Origin: Mesorhizobium sp. WSM4311
Lineage (GTDB): Bacteria; Pseudomonadota; Alphaproteobacteria; Rhizobiales; Rhizobiaceae
Assembly: GCF_002295115.1 (NCBI RefSeq)
Contig: NZ_NSFV01000010.1
Coordinates: forward strand, 118,650 to 182,649
Reading direction: 5' to 3'
Length of the DNA stretch: 64,000 bases
Part shown: positions 51,476 through 61,033 of the stretch, piece by piece
Position numbering within the stretch: the stretch's first letter is position 1
How the letters are laid out: each line of letters opens with the position of its first letter
Notes under the pieces: model-generated
What the model was told of the DNA's origin: nothing
Databases searched by the model: none
The model's input: the letters and a program-made list of their open reading frames with translations, nothing else
Made by a program: the position numbers and the translations under genes

Positions 51476-53434
51476 ATGGAACCGTATGATCCGCGCCAGG
51501 AACTGGGGGTGGCGGAACTGCGCATCCTCTACCGCGCCGAAGCCCTGGCGAAGCGAAGGAAAGACGCCAGGCCTGGGCTCTGGATCGCCGTCGTCATCTA
51601 TGTGCTGTTTTCGGTGTCGGACCTGCTGCTGATACCCGACGTGGCGGCCTACACGATCACGGCGCGCTTCGCGGTCGGATTGACCGCTCTGCTGACCCTG
51701 GAAACACAGCTTCGCCGGGGCGTGGCGACGGAGTGGCTCGACGTGACCTGCGCCGCGGCGATCATCTTCGGCTATGTCGGCTGGTTGTTCCCGGCATCCC
51801 TGGGCGCCAACAAGGAAACCGTCGCCTACTACATGGTGTTCGGCACCATTTTCATGATGAGTGCCAATCTATTTTTCACGTTCAGCTTCAAGGTGTCGAT
51901 CATAACGTCGACGATCATATTGTGCATCCTGTACGTGGTGAACTATTTCCTGCCCGCCTCGCTGACATACAAGATGGTGTTCGGGACGTTCTACGTTTCG
52001 TGCTTCACCTTCACCTCCTATGTGAACTGGAAGCTGAATGAGGAGCGCTACAACGTCTTCCTGAACGCGCTGGAAGCCAAGATCCAGCACAAGGAGGCCA
52101 CCGAACGCGGCAAGGCCCTGCTCAGACTGTCGCGGACGGATCCGCTCACCGGCCTGGAAAACCGGCGCGCGATCGACGAGAAGCTGCGCGATTACTGGAG
52201 CGAGTGGCAAAAGCTTGGCAACGGCTTCGCGGCCATCCTCATCGATGTCGACTTCTTCAAGAAGTTCAATGACTGCTACGGCCACCAGGAAGGCGACCGC
52301 TGCCTGATCCATGTGGCCAACGCGCTGAGCGACCTGATCAAGAACTACAATGGCTCGATCGGGCGTTATGGCGGCGAGGAATTCATCGTGCTCGCCCGCA
52401 TGGACAAGAAGGATCAGGTCGCGGAACTGGCGGAAGCCATTTGCCGCACGGTGGAGACCCTGGCGATCACCCATGAGCTCAGGCGCGACGGCATTTCGAT
52501 CGTGACGGCGAGCGTGGGCGCCGCCTTCACCAGGGTGCAGGCCGGCGCCAAGCTGGAGAAGATCATCCACGAGGCGGACCGCGCGCTCTATCTGGCAAAG
52601 GCCAGCGGCCGCAATTGCGCCAGGCTGTTCGACCCGACCGATCCGCAGAGCAGCGACGAGAGCGAGAACCTCGCGGCGTTGCTGAAGATCGCGATCGGCC
52701 AGGGCCTCGTTTCACTCGTCTACCAGCCCATCCAGGATGTCGTGTCGGGCCGCGTCGAAGCGGTGGAGGCGCTGATGCGTCTCAAGATGCTGGACGGAAC
52801 CCTGGTTCCGCCGAGCCTGTTCATTCCCGTGGCGGAACGCACCGGCGCGATCCTGGAACTCGGCCGCTGGGCGATACGGACGGTGTGCGCCGAGCTGCTG
52901 GCGGACGATCACGTCCCTCTCGTCAGTGTCAACGTCTCGCCGATCCAGCTCAAGACGCCTGGCTTCGCCGCGTCCGTCGCGACCATTCTGGGCGAGACGG
53001 GCGTGACCGGCAACAGGCTGGCCTTCGAGATCACCGAAGGGCTCGAGATGGAGATGCATTCGGACATCCTGCGCTGCATCAGCGACCTGAAGCTGCTCGG
53101 CATCAAGATCTGGCTCGACGATTTCGGCACCGGCTTCGCCGGTCTTTCGTGGCTGCGTCTGATCGATTTCGATACGGTGAAGATCGACCGCTCGTTCCTG
53201 CACGACTGCGGCACCCCGAAGGGCATGGCCATGCTGCAGGACATCATCGCGCTGGTGCGCAATCGCGGCCACCAGATCCTGGTCGAAGGCGTGGAAACCG
53301 ACGAGCAGATCGCGCTGATGCGCGAGTTCGGCATCGACAAGATCCAGGGCTTCCGCGTCGGCCGTCCGGTTCCCGCCGCGAGTTTCCAGGCAAAGCGGGG
53401 CGTCCAGAAGCGCCCGTTCCTCAGGTCCGCCTAA
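51476..53434 (+). CDS. Membrane GGDEF-EAL protein (c-di-GMP synthase/phosphodiesterase)
   Basis: A 652-residue protein. Six membrane helices fill about residues 34-185. The diguanylate cyclase domain has GRYGGEEF at 297-303 with an intact active loop. The phosphodiesterase domain has EALMR at 433-437, NVSP, ITEGLEME, DDFGTG and KIDRSFL, so both halves look active. No RxxD inhibitory site is seen just before GGEEF. The ATG at 51476 gives a natural N-terminus; GTG at 51434 and longer starts to 51278 are possible. It is divergent from the methyltransferase. Confidence 0.88.
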   Translation: MEPYDPRQELGVAELRILYRAEALAKRRKDARPGLWIAVVIYVLFSVSDLLLIPDVAAYTITARFAVGLTALLTLETQLRRGVATEWLDVTCAAAIIFGYVGWLFPASLGANKETVAYYMVFGTIFMMSANLFFTFSFKVSIITSTIILCILYVVNYFLPASLTYKMVFGTFYVSCFTFTSYVNWKLNEERYNVFLNALEAKIQHKEATERGKALLRLSRTDPLTGLENRRAIDEKLRDYWSEWQKLGNGFAAILIDVDFFKKFNDCYGHQEGDRCLIHVANALSDLIKNYNGSIGRYGGEEFIVLARMDKKDQVAELAEAICRTVETLAITHELRRDGISIVTASVGAAFTRVQAGAKLEKIIHEADRALYLAKASGRNCARLFDPTDPQSSDESENLAALLKIAIGQGLVSLVYQPIQDVVSGRVEAVEALMRLKMLDGTLVPPSLFIPVAERTGAILELGRWAIRTVCAELLADDHVPLVSVNVSPIQLKTPGFAASVATILGETGVTGNRLAFEITEGLEMEMHSDILRCISDLKLLGIKIWLDDFGTGFAGLSWLRLIDFDTVKIDRSFLHDCGTPKGMAMLQDIIALVRNRGHQILVEGVETDEQIALMREFGIDKIQGFRVGRPVPAASFQAKRGVQKRPFLRSA

Positions 53435-53447
53435 CCGGCGCGCGCAC

Positions 53448-54596
53448 TCACCCCAGCAGATTGCGCGCCGTGCGCATGAAGATCCTCGAGCCGATCGGGA
53501 TCAGGTCGTCGGGAAAATCATAATCCGGATTGTGCAGGGAAGGGTGCCGTTCGCCGGCGCCGAGGAAGAACATCGCCGATCTGGCACTGCGGCCGAACAG
53601 GCCGAAATCCTCCGAGGCGCGCATCGGCAGGGCCTCTTGCCCGTGCACGACGCCTTCTTCGTCGAGCGCGCGTTGCAGGTGCTCCACCGCGTCCGGGGCG
53701 TTGACGCTGGCGACGAAGATCTCGTGGTAATCCCAGCGGGCGGAGAGGCGATGGCGGGCCGCGATATCGGTCACCAGGGCTTGCGCTCCGGCGCACAGGT
53801 CCGCCATGCGCTCGTCGCGGCGGGTGCGCAGCGTCGCCCACACCTCGGCATGGGCGGGCGCGATGCCGAACACGGCTTCGCCCATCGCGGCATGGGTGAC
53901 GGTGACCATGGAGAAATCGTCGTCGGCGAAGGTGGCGTGGCCGAGCGCGGGCAGCGCCGGCATCAGCTCCGAGATCGCCGGCATCGGCGAAATGCCGGTC
54001 TCGGGCATTGAGGAATGCGCGGTCTTGCCCTCGAGCACGATGCGCATGCCGCGCGAGGCGCAGTTGACCACGCCGGGCTTGAGCCTGACCTCGCCGAACG
54101 GCACGCCCGGCAGATTGTGCAGCGAGAAGGCGAAATCCGGCGCGATCTCGCCGTAGCGCGGATCGGCGACGACGCCGGCAGCACCATTGCCGGTCTCTTC
54201 CGCCGGCTGGAACATCAGCACGACGCGGCCGCTGGCCGGCCGCTCGCGCCCCAGCTGCCGGCCAAGGGCGGCCAGGATCGCCGTGTGCCCGTCATGGCCG
54301 CACATATGCGACTTGCCGGGCACTTGCGAGGCATGCGGCACGCCGGACAGCTCCTCGATCGGCAGCGCGTCGAGTTCGGAGCGGAACAGCACGGTCGGCC
54401 CGGTCTTGCCGCTGTCGTAGACCGCCGCCACGCCATGCCCGCCGAGGCCGGTCAGGACCTTGTCCGGCCCGGTGTCGGCGAGGAAGGCGACGACTTCTTT
54501 CGCCGTCTTCTCCTCCTCATTGGAGATTTCCGGCTGCCGGTGCAGCTTGCGCCGCCATTCGGTCAGCTCGGCGATATCCCGGTTGGTCAGGGCCAT
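53448..54596 (-). CDS. M20-family amidohydrolase (hippurate/IAA-amino-acid hydrolase-like)
   Basis: A 382-residue metallopeptidase of the M20D type. Metal ligands are Cys-His in MCGHDGHTA (about residue 98), Glu-Glu in QPAEETGNGA (about 132), His in FSLHNLPGVP (about 158) and His in SLHNPDYDFPDD near the C-terminus. GGAGG precedes the ATG at 54596 by 8 bases. These enzymes hydrolyse N-acyl amino acids such as hippurate. Convergent with the GGDEF-EAL gene, 13 bases apart. Confidence 0.88.
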   Translation of the reverse strand: MALTNRDIAELTEWRRKLHRQPEISNEEEKTAKEVVAFLADTGPDKVLTGLGGHGVAAVYDSGKTGPTVLFRSELDALPIEELSGVPHASQVPGKSHMCGHDGHTAILAALGRQLGRERPASGRVVLMFQPAEETGNGAAGVVADPRYGEIAPDFAFSLHNLPGVPFGEVRLKPGVVNCASRGMRIVLEGKTAHSSMPETGISPMPAISELMPALPALGHATFADDDFSMVTVTHAAMGEAVFGIAPAHAEVWATLRTRRDERMADLCAGAQALVTDIAARHRLSARWDYHEIFVASVNAPDAVEHLQRALDEEGVVHGQEALPMRASEDFGLFGRSARSAMFFLGAGERHPSLHNPDYDFPDDLIPIGSRIFMRTARNLLG

Positions 54597-54644
54597 GCGT
54601 TTGCGCCTCCGTTTGTTCCGATCGGCACAGTGTCGCAAACGCCG

Positions 54645-55100
54645 CTAGCGTACGCGATTGGGGCAGAGCGCTTTGAACTGGTCCAGCGTGACATCGTATG
54701 ACGAGGCGCCGGAGCCATCGAGCACCACATTGTCATCGATCGATGTGATCAGGTAGTCCGTCGTCACCTCAGTGCCCTTGTTGCGGCCCTGGAACAGCAT
54801 GTTGGCGCCATAGAAGGTGGTGAATTTGCCGGTCTTGCAGTTGGCCGTGATCTCGAAGTGCAGCGGCGACTTCATTTCGGCGTCAATGCACTCCTTGGAG
54901 AAATCGTGGCCGTATTCGCGGCAGTAGACGCCGGCCTTGTGCCTGTCGTGCTTGGCCAGGATGCTGGCGTGCTCAGAGCCGATGCCTGACCTTTTGACGA
55001 TGGTGAGTTCCATTCCCACCTTGTTGCCGTAGTAGATGGTCCTGGCCTCGGCGGAAGTGGCCAGCAGCAGGGCGGACAGCACGAGCAGCAGATGTCGCAT
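54645..55100 (-). CDS. Secreted protein of unknown function
   Basis: A 151-residue protein with a Sec signal peptide (residues 1-19, ending TSAEA). The mature part contains four cysteines (VYCREYG, KECIDA, ANCKTGK, ALCPNR) that could make two disulphides, and strands such as IYYGNKVGMELTIVKRSG and HFEITANC. GGGAGG precedes the ATG at 55100. No family recognised; a periplasmic role is likely. Confidence 0.75.
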   Translation of the reverse strand: MRHLLLVLSALLLATSAEARTIYYGNKVGMELTIVKRSGIGSEHASILAKHDRHKAGVYCREYGHDFSKECIDAEMKSPLHFEITANCKTGKFTTFYGANMLFQGRNKGTEVTTDYLITSIDDNVVLDGSGASSYDVTLDQFKALCPNRVR

Positions 55101-55224
55101 GGAAAATCCTCCCTTTGGCCCGGAGGATTTCACGCAGGCGATCGCACGGTCAAGGCCCTCGACGCGCAACCGCCGCCGATGGGCATGTCATCGGCGGCGG
55201 CGCTGCGCGCTTTCTGGAGCTGCC

Positions 55225-55668
55225 TTACTGATTGATCTCCGGCTCGACCAGCTTTGCCAGGTTCCGCAGCGATTCCTGCCAGCCGAGATAGCAGGCCTCG
55301 ACCGGGATGACGTCGGGGATGCCGGCCTGGGTGATGTCGATTTCGGTGCCGACCGACACTTTTTTCAGGATCACGGTGACCTGGATCTCGCCAGGCAGGT
55401 TGGGGTCGTCGAACCTGTCGGTGTAGCGCAGGCGCTCGCCGGGAACGAGTTCGAGATACTCGCCGCCGAAGGCGTGGCTGCCGCCGGTGGTGAAGTTGCG
55501 GAAGGACATTTTGAACGTGCCGCCGACCTTGGCCTCGAACTGATGGACCGTGCAGGTGAAGCCGTTCGGCGGAAGCCACTTCGCCAGCGCGTCGGCTTCG
55601 ACGAAGGCGCGATAGACCTTTTCGGGGCTGGTGGTGAGAACGCGGTGCAAACGTACGGTACCGGGCAT
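55225..55668 (-). CDS. SRPBCC/AHSA1-like protein
   Basis: A 147-residue START-like protein. It begins VRLHRVLTTSPEKVYRAFVEADALAKWLPP and ends with the helix GWQESLRNLAKLVEPE, typical of activator-of-Hsp90-like (AHSA1) SRPBCC proteins, which bind hydrophobic ligands. The ATG at 55668 fits the family start; an in-frame ATG at 55683 adds five residues. Function unknown. Confidence 0.85.
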   Translation of the reverse strand: MPGTVRLHRVLTTSPEKVYRAFVEADALAKWLPPNGFTCTVHQFEAKVGGTFKMSFRNFTTGGSHAFGGEYLELVPGERLRYTDRFDDPNLPGEIQVTVILKKVSVGTEIDITQAGIPDVIPVEACYLGWQESLRNLAKLVEPEINQ

Positions 55669-55958
55669 ATCCTGTCCTTTCATGATGCCTGTTCGATGTC
55701 CCAAGGACGAACGGGGCTTGACCGATCCGACACGGGCTCGCAAATTTTCGAGAACCGGCCGTAGGCTATCTCTGCATGTCGTTGTCGCAAAACCGCTGCA
55801 CGCTTTTGGACGATATGCACTGGCGTAGGCCAATTCAGCCTGATTTGGGACTCGATTTTGCGGCGGCTGGACCAATCGTCGCAAACGACGAACCCGATAG
55901 CCATTATGAGGAGAGTGTTTATAACGGTCGCTGAAATCGCGATATCCAAGGGGAGACG

Positions 55959-56819
55959 ATGCGCTACATACGTCCGCTTTCAATCGAAGATGCCGTCGGC
56001 CAATTGGCCGGATCGGCTGGCACGGCCGCCATCCTGGCCGGAGGCAGCGACCTCTTGGTGAGGATGAAGCGGGGCTTTGTCGAGCCCGACCTGATCGTCG
56101 ACATCAAGTCGATCGCCGGCTTGAGCGACATCCGCGAAACCGCGGACGGCTTCAGCATCGGTGCTGCCGTTCCCTGCGCCGTGCTGGGCGAGAATGCCGC
56201 CCTGAAAAAGGCATGGCCTGGCGTCGTCGAGGCGGCCAAGCTGATCGGCTCGAAGCAGGTGCAGGGACGCTGCACCATCACCGGCAATCTCTGCAACGCC
56301 TCGCCGGCCGCCGACAGCGTTCCGGCGCTGGTCGCCGCGGGTGCCAAAGCGGTGATTGCCGGCCCTTCGGGCAAGCGCACCATTGCCGTCGAGGCCGTGC
56401 CGACCGGACCGGGCAAGACCTCGCTCGCCAAGGGCGAGATCATCGAGGCGATCCTGCTCGGCAAGCGCTCGCCGCGTTCGGGCGATGCCTATCTGCGCTT
56501 CATTCCGCGCACCGAGATGGACATCGCCGTGGTCAGCGCCGGGGTGAACCTGACGATCGACGAGCATGGCGTCGTCACGGCGGCCCGCGTGGCGCTGGGC
56601 GCGGCGGCACCGACGGTGCTGCTGGTCGAAGAGGCGGCCGAGGCGCTTATCGGCAGGAAGCTGGACGAGGCCGCGCTCGAGCGGCTGGCCAAGGTCTGCG
56701 CCGGCGCCTGCCGCCCGATCGACGACAAGCGCGGTACCATCGAATTCAGACGCAAAGTTGCGGGTGTGCTGGCCAGGAGAGCCGCCACGACCGCCTATGC
56801 ACGTGCAGGAGGCAAATAA
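55959..56819 (+). CDS. Molybdenum hydroxylase FAD-binding subunit (CoxM/XdhB-like)
   Basis: A 286-residue FAD subunit of the xanthine dehydrogenase family. FAD-binding segments are TAAILAGGSDLLVRMKRG (about residues 26-43) and ITGNLCNASPAADSVPALVA (about 107-126). AAGGGGAG precedes the ATG. It passes electrons from the 2Fe-2S subunit to NAD or another acceptor. The stop overlaps the ATG of the iron-sulphur subunit gene by one base. Confidence 0.9.
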   Translation: MRYIRPLSIEDAVGQLAGSAGTAAILAGGSDLLVRMKRGFVEPDLIVDIKSIAGLSDIRETADGFSIGAAVPCAVLGENAALKKAWPGVVEAAKLIGSKQVQGRCTITGNLCNASPAADSVPALVAAGAKAVIAGPSGKRTIAVEAVPTGPGKTSLAKGEIIEAILLGKRSPRSGDAYLRFIPRTEMDIAVVSAGVNLTIDEHGVVTAARVALGAAAPTVLLVEEAAEALIGRKLDEAALERLAKVCAGACRPIDDKRGTIEFRRKVAGVLARRAATTAYARAGGK

Positions 56820-57295
56820 TGGCTGGCATTGCAGTCTCGACGACAATCAACGGCGACATAACAGAATATCTCTGCCAGCCTGACGAGACGCTGCTCGACG
56901 TGCTGCGCGACCGGCTCGGCCTGACCGGCGCCAAGGAAGGCTGCGGCACCGGCGACTGCGGCGCCTGCTCAATCATCCTCGACAACCGGCTGGTCTGCTC
57001 GTGCCTGGTGCTGGGCGCCGAGGCGGAAGGCCGGCGCATCGAGACCGTCGAAGGCATGGCGCATGGCGACCAGCTGCACACGCTGCAGCAGAAATTCCTC
57101 GAGCATGCCGCCCTGCAATGCGGCATCTGCACGCCGGGTTTCCTGATCGCCGCCAAGGACCTGCTCGCCAAGAACCCCGACCCGAGCGAGGAGGAAATCC
57201 GCTTCGGTCTCGCCGGGAACCTGTGCCGCTGCACCGGCTATGACAAGATCGTGCGCGCCGTCCAGGACGCCGCAATTGTGATGAAGGGAGCCTGA
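56819..57295 (+). CDS. Molybdenum hydroxylase 2Fe-2S subunit (CoxS/XdhC-like small subunit)
   Basis: A 158-residue iron-sulphur subunit. The plant-type cluster is bound by Cys42, Cys47, Cys50 and Cys62 (GCGTGDCGAC, then LVCSC). The second cluster is bound by Cys101, Cys104, Cys136 and Cys138 (CGICTPG, CRCTG). Order FAD-FeS-Mo is that of CO dehydrogenase and related hydroxylases. The long frame reaching upstream to 56213 lies inside the FAD-subunit gene and is rejected. Confidence 0.92.
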   Translation: MAGIAVSTTINGDITEYLCQPDETLLDVLRDRLGLTGAKEGCGTGDCGACSIILDNRLVCSCLVLGAEAEGRRIETVEGMAHGDQLHTLQQKFLEHAALQCGICTPGFLIAAKDLLAKNPDPSEEEIRFGLAGNLCRCTGYDKIVRAVQDAAIVMKGA

Positions 57296-57297
57296 AG

Positions 57298-59562
57298 ATG
57301 AATTTCGATCCGCGTTTTTCCGGGCGTAAATTCGCATCCGTCGGCACGCGCCCCATCCGTCCCGACGGCGTCGACAAGGTGACGGGCCGCGCCCGCTACG
57401 GCGCCGACTTCAACATGGCCGGCCAGCTGGTCGGCCGCGTGCTGCGCAGCCCGCACGCACACGCGATTATCCGCAAGATCGACACGTCGAAGGCGGAAAA
57501 GCTGAGCGGCGTGAAGGCGGTGATCACGGCGAAAGACCTGCCCGATCTCACCGACGGCGATGCCGCCATGTACGACATCCTCGACAATTGCATGGCGCGC
57601 ACCAAGGCGCTCTATGACGGCCATGCGGTGGCCGCGGTCGCGGCGATAGATGCCCGCACGGCAAGGCAGGCGCTGAAGCTGATCGAGGTCGAGTACGAGA
57701 TCCTGCCGCATGTCACCGATGTCGACGAGGCGATGCAGCACCACGCCCCGCTGATCAACGACACGATCTTCACCGAGGGGCTGCAGGAAAAGCCGGCAAA
57801 ACCCTCCAACGTCACCAAGCGCAGCCAGTTCGGCCACGGCGACGTCCATCAGGGTTTCGGCCAGGCCGACTTCATCGTCGAGCGCTCGTTCAAGACCGAG
57901 CAGACGCACCAGGGCTATATCGAGCCGCATGCCTGCGTGGCGAGCGTCTCGTCCGACGGCACCGCCGACCTGTGGGTCTGCACGCAGGGCCATTTCGTCT
58001 ACCGCCAGCACTGCGCCCAGCTGCTCGGCATGGAAGCCTCGAAGCTGCGCGTCACCTCGTCGGAGATCGGCGGCGGCTTCGGCGGCAAGACCCATGTCTG
58101 GGCCGAGCCGGTGGCGCTTGCCTTGTCGCGCAAGGCCGGACGGCCGGTGAAGCTGGTGATGACCCGCGACGAGGTGTTCCGCGCCTCGGGGCCGACCAGC
58201 GCCACCTCGATCGACGTCAAGATCGGCGCCCGCAAGGACGGCACCATCACCGCGGCGGAAGCGACGCTGCGCTACAGCGCCGGCCCCTATGCCGGCTCCT
58301 GGGCCGAGATCGGCGCCATGACCGCCTTCGCCTGCTACAAGCTCGATAACGTCAAGACCGTCGGCTACGAAGTGCTGGTCAACCGGCCCAAGACCGCGGC
58401 CTATCGCGCGCCGTCGGCGCCGATGGCGGCGTTCGCGGTGGAGAGCGCGGTCGACGAGCTCGCCAAGGAGCTCGGCATGGATCCGGTCGACTTCCGCATC
58501 AAGAACGCCGCGCAGGAAGGCACGCGCTCGTCCTACGGCCCGGTCTACGGCCCGATCGGCATCGGCCCGACGCTGGAAGCGGTGAAGAACCATCCGCACA
58601 TGAAGGCGCCGCTCAGGAAAAACCAGGGCAGGGGCATGGCCTGCGGCTTCTGGTTCAATTTCGGCGGCCAGACCTGCACCGACCTCAACATCGGCATGGA
58701 CGGCTCGGTGTCGCTGGCCGTCGGCACGGTGGACGTTGGCGGGTCGCGCGCGTCGCTGTCGCTGGTGGCGGCGGAGGAACTCGGCATCGCCTATGAGCAC
58801 GTCAAGGCGATCGTCGCCGACACGTCGAGCCTTGGTTACAACGACATGACCGACGGCAGCCGCGGCACCTTCTCCTCCTCGATGGCGACCATCTCGGCCG
58901 CCCGCAACGCGATCAAGATCCTGCGCGAGCGCGCCGCGCAGATGTGGGACATCTCCGTCGACGACGTGGTCTGGGAACAGGGACACGCGGTCGCCAAGGG
59001 CGAGAAGCACGGCAATCTCGGCAAGCTTTCGCTGAAGGAGATCGCGGCCGAATCCGGCAAGACCGGCGGGCCGATCGCCGGCCATAGCGAGCTCGTCGCC
59101 GACGGCGCCGGCGTCTCCTTCGCCACCCATATATGCGACATCGAGGTCGACCCCGAGACCGGCTCGACCAGGGTGATCCGCTACACGGTGGTGCAGGATG
59201 CCGGCAAGGCGGTGCACCCGACCTATGTCGAGGGCCAGTACCAGGGCGGTGCGGCGCAAGGCATCGGCTGGGCGCTCAACGAGGAGTATATTTACGGCAA
59301 GGACGGAAGGCTGCAGAATGCCGGCTTCCTCGACTACCGCATCCCGGTGTGCTCCGACCTGCCGATGATCGACACGCAAATCCTGGAAATCCCCAACCCC
59401 AACCACCCCTATGGCGTGCGCGGCGTCGGCGAAACCTCGATCGTGCCGCCGCTGGCGGCGATCGCCAACGCGGTGTCGAACGCCGCCGGCGTGCGCATGA
59501 CCCACATCCCGATGTCGCCGCCGCGCATCCTGGCGGCGATCGAGGCGGAACGGGGAGAGTAA
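57298..59562 (+). CDS. Molybdenum hydroxylase large (molybdopterin) subunit
   Basis: A 754-residue Mo-cofactor subunit. GGGFGGKTHVW (about residue 260) contacts the cofactor, and the catalytic Glu is in GVRGVGETSIVPP near residue 710. The loop where form I CO dehydrogenases carry AYxCSFR reads AYRAPSAP, so CO dehydrogenase is unlikely; a purine, aldehyde or N-heterocycle or aromatic hydroxylase is more probable. It starts 2 bases after the small-subunit stop. The substrate cannot be named. Confidence 0.9.
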   Translation: MNFDPRFSGRKFASVGTRPIRPDGVDKVTGRARYGADFNMAGQLVGRVLRSPHAHAIIRKIDTSKAEKLSGVKAVITAKDLPDLTDGDAAMYDILDNCMARTKALYDGHAVAAVAAIDARTARQALKLIEVEYEILPHVTDVDEAMQHHAPLINDTIFTEGLQEKPAKPSNVTKRSQFGHGDVHQGFGQADFIVERSFKTEQTHQGYIEPHACVASVSSDGTADLWVCTQGHFVYRQHCAQLLGMEASKLRVTSSEIGGGFGGKTHVWAEPVALALSRKAGRPVKLVMTRDEVFRASGPTSATSIDVKIGARKDGTITAAEATLRYSAGPYAGSWAEIGAMTAFACYKLDNVKTVGYEVLVNRPKTAAYRAPSAPMAAFAVESAVDELAKELGMDPVDFRIKNAAQEGTRSSYGPVYGPIGIGPTLEAVKNHPHMKAPLRKNQGRGMACGFWFNFGGQTCTDLNIGMDGSVSLAVGTVDVGGSRASLSLVAAEELGIAYEHVKAIVADTSSLGYNDMTDGSRGTFSSSMATISAARNAIKILRERAAQMWDISVDDVVWEQGHAVAKGEKHGNLGKLSLKEIAAESGKTGGPIAGHSELVADGAGVSFATHICDIEVDPETGSTRVIRYTVVQDAGKAVHPTYVEGQYQGGAAQGIGWALNEEYIYGKDGRLQNAGFLDYRIPVCSDLPMIDTQILEIPNPNHPYGVRGVGETSIVPPLAAIANAVSNAAGVRMTHIPMSPPRILAAIEAERGE

Positions 59563-59573
59563 AGCGAGGTCTA

Positions 59574-59819
59574 ATGGTCGAAGTCACCCTCTGGGGCGCG
59601 CTCGGCCAGCTTGCCGGCGGCAAGAGCAAGGTCGAGGTCGAGGCCAAGGACATCAGGGAACTGTTCAGGAAACTGGCTGAACAGTATCCCGGGTTTGAGC
59701 CATGGATCGACCGTGGCATTGCGGTTGCGATCGACGGGACGATCTATCGGGATACGTGGAGTAAGAAGCTGCCGGAGGGGGCGGAGATTTTTCTGCTGCC
59801 GAGGCTGGCTGGGGGGTAG
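59574..59819 (+). CDS. MoaD/ThiS-like sulfur-carrier protein
   Basis: An 81-residue beta-grasp protein that begins MVEVTLWGALGQLAGG and ends RLAGG, keeping the C-terminal Gly-Gly that is adenylated and thiocarboxylated in MoaD and ThiS. VEVEAKDIRELFRKLAEQYPGFE matches the family core. It follows the molybdenum hydroxylase genes by 11 bases. It could supply sulfur for molybdopterin or for maturation of this enzyme. Confidence 0.82.
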   Translation: MVEVTLWGALGQLAGGKSKVEVEAKDIRELFRKLAEQYPGFEPWIDRGIAVAIDGTIYRDTWSKKLPEGAEIFLLPRLAGG

Positions 59820-59866
59820 GGATAAGTGGGTCGCTGGCCTCCCTTCGCATTTTACAGCCGTTCTAA

Positions 59867-61033
59867 TCAGCGTCTGTATAGATTTATGCGAATTTCATCC
59901 GAGAATAGCGCCTCACTCCACGAGGAGATGATGTCTCGAGAGTTGAGCCACTTTACCAGTTCAATGTTTTTCTCCGTCTTCTTAATCCTAGGGGTGTAGT
60001 ACCCGGTTTTGATGTCTGAGAACGGCTCGGGGAGCAATGCGAGGATTTCGCGTACAGCCCCATCACCCAGGATGCCTTGGCATTTGTTGAACAACGAAAT
60101 CTGAACGGAGATGGGCGCGGAGTTCACGATAACTGCGCGCGCAGATTCTGTATCGAGCACGCTCATGTCGGCCCCGGTGCGGTCTAATATCGGCCCCACG
60201 GCACCCGCGCGAGATGGCAGGCTGGCGAGCAGGGTGAGATCCATTGACCGGATAATCGCTAGTTTATGGTCATCGCGGATATCGGAGGCGAGTAGCTTTT
60301 CGCGAAACTCGTCATCAACGGCGAACGTGCTTTCGTTGTCCAGATATTGCTTGATGTTTTTGGTCACGAACAGAACTTTGAGGTCGCTATTGGCCCCCAG
60401 GAACGACATATTTTCGTGGGAGAAAGCGACCTTCCCTTCTTCTATCAGGATCTGCAACTTACCCGTCCCGAGATTCTCCGGAAACTTGGAGAAATGCCTC
60501 GGCAAGCCTTGGACGTAAGTGCGGTATACGGCGTCTTGCAGAGCATCGTTTTCAATGAGGAATCTGCGCAAGGTAGATGCCTTTTCATCATTGGGAATTG
60601 CATGCCGCGAGAGTTCCGCTAGCGTCGGCTTCGTGTTCAGGTAAGCGGTCAGGCTCTTGGCATCGAAGTTTTCGCTAGCAAGAAACGCGAGGCAGTTGTC
60701 CCAGGACGCTTCGACCTTCGCGAGCTGGAAAAGCAGAGCGTGGAGACGCGTGGGCACTTGTTCCAGGGAAGGAATGAGCGCCGATTGCTTCTCGATGAAG
60801 GTGCTTAGGTCGCCGAGGTCGATCTCCTCGCGCGCGATTACGGAAAGGATAGCTGGAATGCTCTCCTGCGAATTCTCCTCAAGTTTCAGAATTATATCTT
60901 TAAGATAGTCCCCGAAGTTGCGCTCAATCCTGGAAATCAGCACGGCGTTCGCCGTCTTGAGGACAGTGGTGTAATGTTGTGTGCGCAAGAGATGCGGATC
61001 GCCCAAGCCCAGGATGACGTGGAATATGAAAGT
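59867..61033 (-). CDS. C-terminal part of the frameshifted KAP/YobI-like NTPase
   Basis: This frame (about 389 codons; the first internal ATG at 61006 gives 379 residues) continues the protein of the preceding entry. It starts just after an in-frame TAG at 61034-61036 and reads RTFIF or FIF, then HVILGLGDPHLLRTQHY, a natural continuation of the N-terminal fragment. It is helical and leucine-rich, with no recognised enzyme motif (KLEENSQESIPAILSVIAR, LPSRAGAVGPIL, ILALLPEPFSDIKTG). With the N-terminal part the whole protein would be about 1190 residues. It could be expressed separately only if an internal start is used; no clear ribosome site was seen. Confidence 0.7.
   Translation of the reverse strand, partial: TFIFHVILGLGDPHLLRTQHYTTVLKTANAVLISRIERNFGDYLKDIILKLEENSQESIPAILSVIAREEIDLGDLSTFIEKQSALIPSLEQVPTRLHALLFQLAKVEASWDNCLAFLASENFDAKSLTAYLNTKPTLAELSRHAIPNDEKASTLRRFLIENDALQDAVYRTYVQGLPRHFSKFPENLGTGKLQILIEEGKVAFSHENMSFLGANSDLKVLFVTKNIKQYLDNESTFAVDDEFREKLLASDIRDDHKLAIIRSMDLTLLASLPSRAGAVGPILDRTGADMSVLDTESARAVIVNSAPISVQISLFNKCQGILGDGAVREILALLPEPFSDIKTGYYTPRIKKTEKNIELVKWLNSRDIISSWSEALFSDEIRINLYRR

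Noticed and set aside
57298..59562. Carbon monoxide dehydrogenase (coxL) assignment
   Set aside because: The form I active-site motif AYxCSFR is absent (AYRAPSAP instead), so CO oxidation is not supported.
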